Shown: positions 38,501 through 50,689 of the stretch, piece by piece | Layout of the letters: each line of letters opens with the position of its first letter | Numbering within the stretch: position 1 is the first letter of the stretch | Assembly: GCA_023374045.1 (NCBI GenBank) | Contig: CM041778.1 | Coordinates: 92,692,839 to 92,756,838 of the forward strand | DNA length: 64,000 bases | Reading direction: 5' to 3' | Source: Limonium bicolor | Taxonomy: Eukaryota > Streptophyta > Magnoliopsida > Caryophyllales > Plumbaginaceae | Notes under the pieces: model-generated | What the model was told of the DNA's origin: nothing | What the model saw: only the letters and a program-made list of their open reading frames with translations | Database searches by the model: none | Position numbers and translations under genes: made by a program

Positions 38501-41500
38501 ATCCAACCATCAACACACAATAAAATAACCACAAGTATAACCAATGAACAAAAAGCGAAACAACGAGAATAATAAACAAGTATTTAGTCTCGTCCATGGT
38601 ATTGTTCGCCACTGTATAAGTCTCAATTGTTTTAGTTGTTCAGTTATACCTAGTGACAATGTCTCGTTAAAACGACATGTCTCTAGTTACCCATATATTA
38701 TGGCGGGTCACCCACGGCAGTAGCCACTCCAACGGTAGAGTTCTCCGACCAACGAGCCATTCTAGCTCACGGGAAATTTTCTTGATACTTACGGACCCGT
38801 ACGCGGACATCCTGGTATCGTTTTTGTGATCACAGCGCGCACCAAGAGCCACATCCTCTTGGCTTTACTTCCATTCCATTAATTTATTAATTATACCATC
38901 GCATCGCATTACCAAATTTCTAACACAGCAGACTAAGGTCATTAGTCCAATCCGGAGTCTGTAAACTCGGGATCCAGTGCTAGATACGAGAGCGGCGTAT
39001 AGAAAAGGCCAATGCTCCGTACAAAAGTCTCAGATAATATGTATATGTTATTATCATAGTGCTACAACGTTTTACTTACGTTCCTTATATTTCATATAAG
39101 ATAGCACCATAGCCGCTAGTTTTCGTTTTATATATATAGGTTCATATATACGAACCAATACTGTTAACTCAACAACAGTAAATAATAAGCAGCTATAAAT
39201 ATACAGTTCATGCATATTAATTATCACATTCAGACAAACAATCTTATCACAGATCACACAGATGTCTGAACTGAGGAAGCCCTCAGTGACAATCAGAGAC
39301 ACATAACAACATACAAGTTATATCAACCAAATCCGAGTCCAAGGAGCAACCTTAGGTCAACTCGGCAAACCCCTTTACATACCGTTCACCCTGACTGTAT
39401 TACGGTGGAGTATGAATCAGCAAGATCCTACGCTCTGTGTAGTCCGTTAGCTCGTCAAGCGTCCTTGTCAGCAGTATACTCTAAACGGTAATAAAACTAT
39501 AAGTCAGTCTCCATGACTAACTACATCCGGTATTTCCGAATTATAAGTAACCCCGACAGTTCACCCCTGTTTTCTACAGTCGTTTGTTACGGGTTTCTCT
39601 AAAACAGTCGGCTTCGTTACTTAAAACGCGTACGTCAAAACTATTTCAACTGTTAAGTTTGATTCCTTATATTTCTTTTAATCTTATCCACATCTAGTTT
39701 AGGTACGTAACCTATAGTTGCATGTATGCATGCATTCTTGTATTAAATTGCATTCTAAAATTCATAACTTATAGTTCGTAACTATATATTTTTTTAAAAT
39801 AACCACCACCATTAAATCATATGGTTTTCAACCATAATATATTTATCCACCTTATATACATTATTCTTGTGTATGTATATATTTTTACCACGTAGGTAAT
39901 TCTCATGAGTTTCATAAACTCTTATATTTTATGTTACATTTTATCATCTTTATTAGATGATTATTCCCATTAGTTGTATTACATTATACAACTTATATTA
40001 AGATTATTATCCTAACATAAGTAACATTTTATGTTGTATAATTACAACTCCTAAGGTTTATTCCATAAACACCTTAGCTTATAAATCCCATTTATTTATA
40101 GTTTGTCACATTATTTTATGTGAGTACCCTTCCTTACACTAATTCCATTAAACCACCTTAATACCATATAATTGTCATAACATTTATGACATTGTAGACC
40201 TTAGTCTAAAATTCATTTCCCAACTCTTATTAATTCGAATAGCCCCTGAATTTATTTAAATTCCCTTTTGACCACATGACATTATGTAATGTCATACAAA
40301 AATGCTAATATCATTTGATATGATATTTTTATTTCCTTTAACTCATAACCTATAGTTTTTATACAAAACTATTTATTATTGCCTCTTAGGCACCATAAGA
40401 AAATCTTATTCTTTTCCATAAACCATAGTTTCCTTAATTTACAAAATCACCCCTTAAATCATAACATGTTATATATTCCATTTAATATAACATTTCTAAC
40501 TTATAAAGAGCATAACCTATGGTTATTTTTTGTAAATTCCGAACAGCCCTTGTGCTGTTTTATAATTGCCATTTGGCCCTATTTATAACATATAGTTTTA
40601 TAATATCCTTAAACCATATATTATACATATCTTATTAAATACTCTTATACAATTCTAAAAATCTCCAAATTTTACCAAAGGGTTATGAATATCCTTATTA
40701 ACCCATATACTCTTGGTATTTACCATTCCACCATCTATTTTTCTCCAAAGTGTCATAATGACATAATAACTATATATTATACATATATAGTTTATTTTAA
40801 TTCCAAAAACAACTCAATAAATTCCTAAAATTCCTAATAGCCCATGGGTGTTTAAAATACCATTGTACACCCTTTATTTTTGTAATAACATATTTACCAC
40901 ATATGTTATAAAAATATTACCATTAAATACATAACTTATTATAAACCTTAAATAAGTTATCTAACTTATTTATTTTGGTCAAAACCTAGCATATGGTCAA
41001 TGTTGACCTCCTTAATATTTCTTGACCACCAATTCCTTATAATTACGGTTTTAACCCCTAAGTTTCCAAAATTCACCATTTAACCCCAAAACTTTATAAA
41101 ATCTTATAAACTTTATTTTAACTCCTTTTTAACTCTAATTTTCGGCCTTATTATTCTAAAGTCCCTAAATTTAATTTAATTACACCTAATACCCCATTTA
41201 TTTTTGGTAATGCATTTATACTACTTAAACTTAATTAAAAGCTTGTAAATGCATAAATAAAATGGCCTAAAATACATGGCCTTACATTGGCTTGCAAAAT
41301 AAATTACACATAAATGTCCCAAAATACATATAAAATTTCGGCCTCACCACACACTTTCCATTTAATTACCAAACTTCCACATAATGTCTTAAATTTGACA
41401 ATCATGCTTGTTTAATTAGTTATAAAATTTATTAAACCATTCCTTAAACATTTTAAGGTCAAACAAGACCTTGTTTTTTTCCTTCACTCACGGCAATTAA

Positions 41501-43520
41501 TATACACACACTTGAACTTGTGTTAATGTATCAAGTTAAGGTTTTAAGTGATTTATACCTTGATTTAGCTTAGGTAAAGCCTTGTTTGAGTTCGCCACCT
41601 TAAGGAGAAATTCTCCACAGCTTGTTTTACATGTTTTCAACAGAAACCAAGGCCTAGTTAGTCTCCAAGAAAGATCTAACCATAAGAAGTAATTTAATGT
41701 AAGATTTAAGGCAAAAATCACCTTAAGAATGCAAGGAGAGTTCAAGATGGTTTCGACCTGAATCAAACACACCACAAGGTGTTAGATCCACCATATTGAC
41801 ATAGGAAATAGCTAGATCTCAACAAACTACCTTGTTATTAGGTTTTACCTTGGGAAAATGCCTTAAAAGAGGGTATTTCCTTTGGATCTCGGCCACCTTT
41901 GCTCCAAACGGCTAACCAACAGATTCCACATGAAAAGGAGAAGAATATGAGGCTATGACCAAAGTTTCACAGCCGAACTTGAAGGGAATCAAAAGTTATG
42001 AGCTTAAAGCACATTTTTACCTTAAAATGAGATTTTGAGTAACCTTGGTCTCTAAACTTGTTTCATTCGAATTTGATTGATGTTCTAACCTTAGAACACT
42101 GAGAATAAGCCATAGGAAGTGATTAGTCACGAGATCTAAGCATAGGTGGTGAGGAGATGAAGAAAAAGAGCCAAAATAAGCCTTAAACCATTACCTTAGG
42201 AGCTTAGAGGTTAGATCTACCTTCCCAACTCAAAAACCACGGTTGAGAGAGCTTGGAGAGTGAATGAGCTCAGTTGGAATGGAGCTAGCTCGTTGGAATG
42301 GAGCTAGGAGTCAAGGAAATAATTGAAATGGGCATTATTGAATGAAAAAGCACTTTTGGACTATTATTGATTTGGAAATGGGTAATGACTCATCCAAGGG
42401 ATAAGCATGGGCTGGCAACGATTATTGGAGGGGGGAGACAGGCTCACACGTTTTTGGAGGCTGGTGGAGTCAAATAATGGAGCCAAGGTGGATTATTAAG
42501 TCATAATAATGGAAAGGTAAAAGGTGGTCCCTATTTTAGGAAATAATGTTGGAGTTTGATTATTGTATATGCAAGTGACGAATTTGGAGCCTCCTTGGCT
42601 TGTAAATGTCCAACTTATATGGTCTAAGGGGTCAACTTTGACCTCTTGACCAATCTTAGTCAACATTGACTCCTGCGGGCCCCCTTTTAGGGTTTTATTA
42701 ATATTTTAATATTAAATTTGTAAAAATTCGAAAATTTCTGGAATTAAATTCCTAATATCATATAATATGATATTTTATTATATTTAAAGGTATTTATAAC
42801 CTTTTTGCCCATTTAAAACTATTTTAGAAGGCGATTACACAAAAACGTGCTTTAAGGAGTTTTAGTGCACATTTTGTGTCGCAAGGTGTTTCTGAGCTTG
42901 GTTTTCTTTGACAACGGTTTTGTTGTGTCCCTTACATGATATTTGATCATGGTATTCAATTTTATATCATTTAGAGGTCATTAGATTTTTAAGGTTTCTT
43001 AGAGCACCTTTTTGCTCTATTTGACCTTGAAGCATGTAAATGCTTTTTCTTTGTGTTGGAGTGTTGTCCAATGGTTATAATATGTTTAATATTATGTTAA
43101 TATACTTAGGACAAAGTTTTAGGTCCTAAGAAGTTCATTTGGGTATTTATTTACCCTTAACAGTCAAAGGTTGCAACATCTCGTTTTGTGTTGACCACTG
43201 TTGTTCTCAGTTGACTTTTAAGGCATGTTTAGGCCTTAATTAATGTGATTAAATATTTAATCCATGTTTAATAAGTTTGGGGTATTTCAGTATTAGTGTG
43301 TCCAAACATCTGTCCGAGCTTACAGGTTCGGACAGCATGCGAGGACGGGTCTGAACTGTAAGTCTCGGCACATGTCCGAACTTACATGTTCGGACTAATG
43401 TTCGGACAAACCTGATATCTCAATTTTAAGACTCGTTTGACATCCGTTTTAATCCCCGTCTGCGGCGTTGGATTCGTATCGTTTTATACTTTATAATGAG
43501 GCAAAATCCAGGGTGTTACA
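35572..43520 (+). repeat. 3' LTR, interrupted by insert C
   Basis: Starts tgaaatacccacgaatt and ends ccagggtgttaca. Matches the 5' LTR except for scattered substitutions and small indels, such as a 5-nt deletion in the second 37-bp repeat near 37145. Interrupted at 37811-43289. Confidence 0.88.
37811..43289 (-). mobile_element. Solo-LTR-like insert C (5479 bp) in the 3' LTR
   Basis: Plus-strand ends are tgtaacacccc and ggggtatttca, with target duplication gtatt at 37806-37810 and 43290-43294. It shares scattered blocks with insert A along its length, such as ggcgggtcacccacggcagt near 38700 and 14410, and an AT-rich block near 42690 and 17900. No coding domain. It is the youngest or next-youngest event in the nest, because it sits in the LTR of the element that split the CACTA. 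Confidence 0.78.
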
Positions 43521-46244
43521 GATGTAATATTAGTTTCAGGTCTGATTGCCAAACATCCAATCTCTTCGCTTACAGCTTCTGGATCTGATGATGCTAATGT
43601 CAACACATGATCTTTGAACCATTGGATAAAAACTCGGTTTTGTTCCTTTGTCAGCCAAATGTGGCCTTTCAAAGGATTTTGATGCCTTAACTCAACCATA
43701 TGGGTTTCCAAATAAGGTTCAACAACCTCAAGATGTTGTAAGACAAACAAATGTGCTTGATTAATAAGTAGACGCGAAACTTGCACGATCTTTCTACCAA
43801 TAACACCTTTACCCTTAAACCTGCCATAGTGTCGTGGTTTTGGGATACCAATAGACTCTGCCTCACTCAAATAATCGGTCACAAATTCCGTGACTTCCTC
43901 AGTCACTGTTGCTTCAACAATGCTCCCCTCTGGTCGATACCTATTCTTCATTCTACTTTTCAGAATACCCATGTACCGTTCAAAAGGGTACATGTACCGT
44001 AAGTATACCGGACCACAGAACTGTATCTCTCGAACGATGTGCACAATTAGATGTACCATTATATCAAAGAAAGATGGTGGGAAATACATCTCTAGTTGAC
44101 ATAATGTGATAACAATTTCACGTTGTAGATCATCTAGAGACGTTACGTCAATTGCCTTGGAGCAAACAACGTTGAAAAAGAAACATAACCGAGTTAAAGC
44201 ATTTCTGACATCAGATGGCAATATCCCTCGAATTGCGACCGGAAGAAGATGTAACATCAGTACATGATAATCGTGAGATTTCATGCCTAAAAGTTTTAAA
44301 TCCTTCATCGATACAATGTTCTTCCAGTTTGAAGAGTACCCAGACGGTACTTTTACCGAGTGCAGACATTTGCAGAAACTAATCTTTTCAGCCTTTGAGA
44401 GCGTGTAGCATGCAGGAGGTAGGTAGATTCGTTTCCCGTTCTCTTGTGGGTGTAACTCCTTTTGTATACCCATGGTTTGCATGTCCTTTCTGATTTTCAA
44501 TCCTTCTTTTGTTTTGCCGGGTATATTGAGTAAAGTCCCACTCACTGCCTCACCAACGTTCTTCACAATGTGCATGATGTCTAAGCAGTGTCTCACAGAA
44601 ATATGACGCCAATAAGGTAGTTCCCAAAAGATAGAACACTTTTTCCAAATGTTTTTCGCCGGTTTTGATGTGTTTCCAAATACATTTGCAATGTCCTTAA
44701 CCTTTTCGTACACTTCCTCAGAGCTCAGAGGTAGACGGGCCACACGAGTTTCGGCTTGACCATTGAACAACTTTCTCTTCGTTACTCGATAAGGGTGATC
44801 TTCGGGGAGAAGACGTCGATGACACATATAAACATTCTTCCCACAATGTTTTAAACGGTCCGAACAAGTGTCTTCCTCGCAAATGGGACATGCAAATGCT
44901 CCTTTAACCGTGTAACCGGACAAGTTCCCATACGCAGGGAAGTCATTGACGGTACAGAACAACAAAGCCTTGAGCGTGAAATTCTCTCTTGCATAAGCAT
45001 CATATACCACGGTCCCCTCATTCCACAATAGCTTCAGATCGTCGATCAGAGGGGCAAGGTACACATCAATGCTATTACCTGGCTGCTTGGGACCAGATAT
45101 CAGGAGAGATAACATGATGTACTTTCGTTTCATACACAACCATGAGGGCAAATTGTAGATCACTAGCAGAACAGGCCATGTACTATGTTGACTACTCAAT
45201 GTGCCGTACGGGTTCATTCCATCAGTACATAACCCAAGCCTCAGATTCCTATCTTCATGTCCGAAATGTTCTTTGTACCGTCTATTGATGTTTCTCCACT
45301 GAGGCCCATCTGCTGGATGTCTTAGTTTCTCATCACTCTTTCTACCCTCCGCATACCATCGTATGTTCTTTGCATCTTTCGGATTCGCAAACAACCGTTT
45401 GAATCTGGGTATAATCGGCAAATACCAAACAAGTTTTGCTGGATGGCTTTTTTTTCTGAACGGAGGAGTACTCACCATCTTTATGCTTATACCGGGACAA
45501 CGAACATTTCGGGCAATTGTCCAGATGTTCGTATTCACCCCTGTACAACACACAGTTGTTTGGACACGCGTGAATTTTTTTGTACTCTACTCCCATTGGA
45601 CACACCCATTTCTTTGCCTCATACGTGGTCGTAGGGAGACCGTTCTCATCCGGTAGCATATCATGAATCAGCTCGAGGAATGCCGTGAAACCTTTGTCAC
45701 TCAATCCATATCTTCCCTTCAGGTTGAACAAATTCAATATAGCTGTCAATTTCGTGTACTTAGTGCAAGTAGGATACAACGCCGTTTTGGATGCGTCCAA
45801 CAACCTTTGATACTCATCCGGCCGGTCGACAAAGTTATCCTCAACGTTATCAAGCATCTCGTCAATTTGTTCATCATGATAAGTCGACTCACTGTCAACA
45901 TTGACTCCGGAAGCGCTTGGGAGTTCTGACTCGTTAGTAGTATCGAATGTCTGCTCGGTTCTTGAGTTACACCGATCGTGACTGTAGGAAGATGAAGCAT
46001 TATCTTCAACACATTCTCCATGAAAAATCCATTTTGTATAATGTGGCATGAAACCACGGGTCTTCACATGGAGTTGTACGAGGTTGATGCTTGAATAATG
46101 TCTAACCACACCACAATCAACACAAGGACATGGAATTTTCTCCGCCTTTGTCCTGTCCTTGTGTTGCACTGCAGCTTTGCAAAACTCTTTCAGCATTTTG
46201 TCAAAATGTTCGCCTCTATCACCATACATCCAGTCACGCTCCAT
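43521..46244 (-). pseudogene. tnp2: TNP2 CACTA transposase, main part (Transpos_assoc, Transposase_21, DUF4218)
   Basis: Start ATG at 46242-46244 gives M-E-R-D-W-M-Y-G-D, the Transpos_assoc domain. It continues with C-P-N-N-C-V-L-Y-R-G-E-Y, then in another frame P-A-K-L-V-W-Y-L-P-I-I-P-R-F-K-R-L-F, L-G-L-C-T-D-G-M-N-P-Y-G and Y-N-L-P-S-W-L-C-M-K of the Transposase_21 core, then H-C-L-D-I-M-H-I-V-K-N-V, then DUF4218 (Y-M-Y-P-F-E-R-Y-M-G). The frame change lies at an A8 tract (T8 at 45448-45455), consistent with a one-base indel. The frame is open to 43521, where the LTR element interrupts it; it continues at 28624. This is the DDE-type enzyme that would cut the CACTA ends. Confidence 0.9.
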
Positions 46245-47397
46245 ACTACATGTGCAACAGATCACAAGTGTGAGTTAGAGCCTTTGTAGAATATGGCCTG
46301 TATTAAGTTGCACATGTTTATTTCTTAATGGAGCATGACTGGGATGATTGTCAATTAGTCTAGCCTAACTCTAAGGTTGCAAACACAAAATAAACTAGCA
46401 TTTTAAATTTAAGAAATTGTTGCACTTCTAAAATAGAAACCGGTGTTTAAAACAATATTATGAATACTTTTTCTACAAAAAATTCGGCATGACCTTTGCA
46501 TAATTGTACACATCCCGTGCTTATTATTCAGCACTCACCAAAGTCATCACAACCACAAACATTCCAACAATGGCAGCAACCAACAATTAAAATAAATCAA
46601 TTCTTTACTAGCTAACTGAAAACCAATTGCAAATTCAGATCATCAAATCAACGCTTTCAATTCTCCACTGTATAAGTTCAAAACGGTTTAGAGATTAACA
46701 AAGAATCGAGAGTTAAAATACGTATTTGTTTTTTAAGGATTTATGGACAGGGGAGACTGGTTCCTGAGAGGTACGCTTCTGTGTGAGAGATGCAGCAATA
46801 CCACTTCTGATATGTCTCTGCAAGGGAGCAACAAAAAATAAATTACAAAAGAAATGCATCAACAAATAGGGAATGAAGCTAAATTATGTACTAGCACTTA
46901 TATTTAAATACATAATTGCATTTATTAAACAAAAAATAAGGTTTAGTTACTTACTTGTGCACAGAGGAGGAAAGTGCAACAGTAATGGAAGAAGGCAGGA
47001 AACAAGAGAGGTGACTCACAGACTTGAATGTAGTGAGACCTGATAAAAAAAAATTAGATATTGTTAGACATATACACATACATCAAACAATATTCATCAA
47101 ACGAAATTCCAATAATTTGTGGAAATCAAATACAAAGTACAAAAGAGAAAAAATGATAAGTTAGATTATATTACCGGTTCGAAAATGAATTGTTCTCTGC
47201 TCCGCTTTCAATATACCATCAAATGGTAAAGAAGCTTCTTAAGTATTTATCTGTAGAGACACAAATACGTGTAGACACAAGAGAAACTCAGTAGTTGTGT
47301 TTGTTCCTTATATGCAGTTAGGTTGCAAATTTACAGTGAGTGAACAGAATGAAGAGAATGAAGAGTTAAATTAAAAAAAATTTACCGGTTTCTAAAT
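46245..47397. other. CACTA upstream region, no gene seen
   Basis: Between the TNP2 start and the inverted duplication. A tgtag before the ATG could be a 3' splice site, so an untranslated leader exon may lie here. No repeat or coding signal was found. Confidence 0.4.
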
Positions 47398-47889
47398 GAG
47401 AGCTGTGGAATTCCCAAGTGGGGGAGGGGGGAATTTATGAGCAAACTTCAGTCTTGTGCTACCAAAATGCAAACTTGGAAAGGATGGTCAATTTCCAAAG
47501 TTAAACAAAAACAAAAGAAAAAAGATGAGGAATTAAGTAGAATTAGCAATGAGCTAAAAATCCCTTGGGTTGTGGATAATAGAAAACATATTCTTGTAGA
47601 GATTGAATTACTAATGTATAAGGAGGAGCTTTGGTGGAAACAAAGGTCTAGGGACAAATGTATTAATAAAGAGATGAGAACACGACCTTTTTCCACTCTA
47701 GAGCCACAACAAACAGAAGAAGAAATGAATTAGGATTGCAAATCTGGCTAGAATTATGAAACATCATTGGAACAACCTGGAAAAAAATTGTTGTTGATCA
47801 TTTCGAGTCCTTGTTTGGTTCACCCACTTTGGCTCAAGCTGATAACCTAGCTTTTCTCCCCACTCAACATCTTCAACTTCCACATATTT

Positions 47890-48207
47890 CACTAGTACAA
47901 AAAACGTCTATTTCGGCGCCCTATTTCGGCGGTTGTAGATAAAACCGCCGAAATAGGGGCCAGAGATGTATGCGGTCTGTAAAGAGGGGCCTATTTCGGC
48001 GGTTCTTGTTAGGAACCGCCGATATAGACCATATTTAATAATAAAAAAAATAAAAGAGACATATTTCGGCGGTTCTTTGTTAGGAACCGCCGAAATAGGT
48101 ATTTTTATTTTTTTTAATATTTCTGAGGGTCTATTTCGGCGGTTCTTTGTTAGGAACCGCCGAAATAGATCGTTTTAATTAAACCCCAGACCCCTCGACA
48201 CAATCAC
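47890..48207. repeat. Inverted copy of the CACTA right terminus
   Basis: Begins cactagtacaaaaaacg at 47890 and holds four ctatttcggcggtt...aaccgccgaaata hairpin units. Its flank is ttt (47887-47889), while the genuine terminus at 48879 is followed by aaa, so the segment 47890-48879 lacks a target duplication of its own. Confidence 0.85.
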
Positions 48208-48481
48208 AATGTGACAACAATCTATCAATTTTAACAACCATTAACAATTAAATAAACAATTCGAAAATCAAAGTTAGGGTTGCTCTCACCTAGCTAGCGC
48301 CTCTGTTGCCTCTGTTGCTGGGCGGGAGACGGCGGCGACGACATCGACCACCGACGACGCGACGTCAGGCAAAGGCGGGTGGAGGAGGAGGGGGGCGACG
48401 GCGGTCTGGTGGTGGTGGCGTCGGGGGTTTGCAGCTCGCCGCGAGAGAACAGAGAGGGGTTAATTAGGGATAATTGAACTC
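48208..48481. other. GC-rich spacer at the palindrome centre
   Basis: Unique sequence between the arms. Positions about 48300-48450 are very G+C rich (ggcggcgacgac, ggaggaggaggggggcgacgg), unlike anything else in the window. On the minus strand it looks like a plant 5' leader or first exon rich in CCG and CCACC. It may be CACTA promoter or leader, or a captured host fragment; no protein family is recognised. Confidence 0.5.
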
Positions 48482-48879
48482 GTAATTGTGTCGAGGGGGT
48501 CTGGGGGTTTAATTAAAACGATCTATTTCGGCGGTTTCCTAACAAAGAACCGCCGAAATAGACCCTCAGAAATAATAAAAAAAAATAAAAATACCTATTT
48601 CGGCGGTTCCTAACAAAGAACCGCCGAAATATGTCGTTTTAATTAAAAAAAAAGAAAAATAGAAACACCTATTTCGGCGGTTTCGTAGAAGGAACCGCCG
48701 AAATAGGTCTCTTTTATTTTTTTATTATTAAATATGGTCTATTTCGGCGGTTCCTAACAAAGAACCGCCGAAATAGGCCCCTTCTTTACAGACCGCATAC
48801 ATCTCTGGCCCCTATTTCGGCGGTTTTATCTACAACCGCCGAAATAGGGGCGCCGAAATAGACGTTTTTTGTACTAGTG
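48482..48879. repeat. CACTA right terminus and subterminal hairpins
   Basis: Five hairpin units with the ctatttcggcgg core, ending ...gttttttgtactagtg at 48879, followed by the target aaa. This is the genuine right end because the LINE continues beyond it in the orientation and frame needed to match 23967. Confidence 0.85.
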
Positions 48880-50120
48880 AAATATGTGGAAGTTGAAGAT
48901 GTTGAGTGGGGAGAAAAGCTAGGTTATCAGCTTGAGCCAAAGTGGGTGAACCAAACAAGGACTCGAAATGATCAACAACAATTTTTTTCCAGGTTGTTCC
49001 AATGATGTTTCATAATTCTAGCCAGATTTGCAATCCTAATTCATTTCTTCTTCTGTTTGTTGTGGCTCTAGAGTGGAAAAAGGTCGTGTTCTCATCTCTT
49101 TATTTAATACATTTGTCCCTAGACCTTTGTTTCCATCAAAGCTCCTCCTTATACATTAGTAATTCAATCTCTACAAGAATATGTTTTCTATTATCCACAA
49201 CCCAAGGGATTTTTAGCTCATTGCTAATTCTACTTAATTCCTCATCTTTTTTCTTTTGTTTTTGTTTAACTTTGGAAATTGAGCATCCTTTCCAAGTTTG
49301 CATTTTGGTAGCACAAGACTGAAGTTTGCTCATAAATTCTCCCTCCCCCCACTTGGGAATTCCACAGCTCTCTAACAATTTTATTACATGTAGAATCATT
49401 TAACCACATATTTTCAAATCTAAAGATTCTACTAATGTTTTTTATGGGACCTAACACTCTAATGAGAAGTGGGAAATGATCTGAATCCTCCCTAGGAAGG
49501 TGTTCCACCGAAATAAGGGGAAAACAATGTAGTCCTGCTTGGAAAGCAAAGACCCTATCTAGGCTACTCATGGATAACTTATGAGGGATCTCGTTATTAG
49601 TAAATGTAGTTGGTAAAAAAAACCTACGTCAGAGAGACCAAGTTTCTCAATAACATCTTTGAATGAGCAATATGAGAATCCCTTCTGAGCCTCCCCCCCT
49701 GAATTTCAGATGAAAAAAGTACTTGATTGATGTTACCCGCCACAATCCAAGGATGCACTACTTGCTCGCTTAGAGTATCCAAGAGTTGCCATGAATATTT
49801 CTTGAGACTCCAGTTGGCCCATCCATAGAAGCCAGTGAAGTTGAAAGTGGCATAACCAGGAAGATTAACATCCACCGCAATATGATCTCTTGAGAAATTC
49901 AGGAGGAAAACTTGGACACCTTTTTCCCACAACAAGGAAAGATTACCGCTTCTTCCAACACTCGTCACTGATATTCCTTCATGGTTATGAAATTTGCTTA
50001 GAATCTGATCCATTTCATGGCTAAGTCGGCGGGTCTCCATGAGAAAGACAAGCTTATGTTTGAACTTCCTAACTAGTTCGGTGACCCAAGCTATTGCACT
50101 AGAGTGACCCTATCATCGAG
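48880..50120 (-). pseudogene. LINE piece 1b: APE-type endonuclease and RT N-terminal linker
   Basis: Minus-strand frames read as an L1-like endonuclease: F-L-M-E-T-R-R-L near 50040, F-T-G-F-Y-G-W, A-G-N-I-N-Q-V-L where G-D-F-N is usual, then S-S-L-D-R-V-F-A and S-D-H-F-P-L-L (49571-49266). A linker follows with F-F-H-S-R-A-T-T-N-R-R-R and ends P-T-Q-H-L-Q-L-P-H-I at the CACTA edge. Two adjacent stops sit near 50095, and a further stop interrupts the linker. It continues at 23967. Confidence 0.85.
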
Positions 50121-50689
50121 AGTTCATTGATATGCTAGTCATTTGTGCAGGAAGCAGCAGAGTATGTCTTCTTGAGAATCAGGCTGCAGCAATCTGACTC
50201 CTTCAAATCATGTTCACTATGAATAGTCTGATCATTAGAGGTTGGTGTTCCAAGCTTTTACTCCTTAAAATATTTGGAATATGTAGGGCTAAGCGGGGAG
50301 TTTGGGTTCATTTTATTGCTTTCTAGGGAGTCTCGAAAAAGAGGGGGTGATCATTTGGTTCCATAGTAGGCTTAACAGGTGGGGATGAAGAGTTTTGTTG
50401 TTTTGCTTCATCATCCCTAATGATATGGGATAAGAAGGAGGATATATCTTGATTTTTGGATTTTGAACTTTTGGTTTTCTAGAGAAATCAGATTCAAAGT
50501 TGGAAATGGCTTGTTTCTAATCAAAATTATGATAAAACTTTTGTTTGTCTGGCAAGGGGTAGGGGAGACAAGTGGTGGAGACGTCAAGGGTAGTAAGAGG
50601 TCATTTGTAGTATGGCTTGAGATTGGAGCGGGTAATATTTGTGGAGGAGATTTGATAGAAGCTTGGTAGAGATAGTTGTGATCCAACAG

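Larger units (their letters stand above)
28625..43520 (+). mobile_element. LTR retrotransposon (Ty3/gypsy-like, non-autonomous) inside the TNP2 exon
   Basis: Flanked by gatgt at 28620-28624 and 43521-43525. The 5' LTR is 28625-31097, the primer site tggtatcagagc 31101-31112, the purine-rich tract aaggggga about 35560, and the 3' LTR 35572-43520 with a nested insert. Without that insert the 3' LTR is about 2465 bp against 2473 bp for the 5' LTR, and they are near identical by eye, so the insertion is recent. The internal 4.5 kb has no gag-pol. The ends and PBS fit Ty3/gypsy chromovirus-type elements (inference). The insertion cut the transposase reading frame. Confidence 0.88.
23968..48879 (-). 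mobile_element. CACTA (En/Spm) transposon, near-complete, with nested LTR element
   Basis: The left end is cactagtagaaaaag (23968) and the right end, read inward, cactagtacaaaaaac (48879). Flanking 3-bp duplications aaa occur at 23965-23967 and 48880-48882. Both ends carry hairpin-forming subterminal repeats with the core tatttcggcgg. Inside, on the minus strand, lie TNP2 and a TNP1-like/Ulp1 gene. Without the LTR element 28625-43520 the length is about 10 kb, normal for an autonomous CACTA. The right end is duplicated as an inverted copy (47398-48207). Deleting 23968-48879 with one target copy joins the two LINE parts in frame, which supports a single insertion. Confidence 0.88.
47398..49372. 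repeat. Large palindrome at the CACTA right end (about 0.8-0.9 kb arms)
   Basis: Left arm 47398-48207 is the inverted copy of right arm 48482-49372. Each arm has about 490 bp of LINE sequence followed by a CACTA terminus with hairpin repeats; the right arm has one extra hairpin unit of about 70 bp. The left-arm LINE piece (47437-47889, plus strand) duplicates 48880-49372 (minus strand). The outer limits share gagagctgtgg. The spacer is 48208-48481. Confidence 0.88.

Noticed and set aside
43781..44109. Plus-strand frames opposite the transposase
   Set aside because: Antisense shadows of the TNP2 coding frame.
47890..48879. A stand-alone ~1 kb CACTA MITE
   Set aside because: Its flanks are ttt and aaa, not a direct duplication, and LINE DNA is mirrored outside it. 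The inverted-duplication model explains both.
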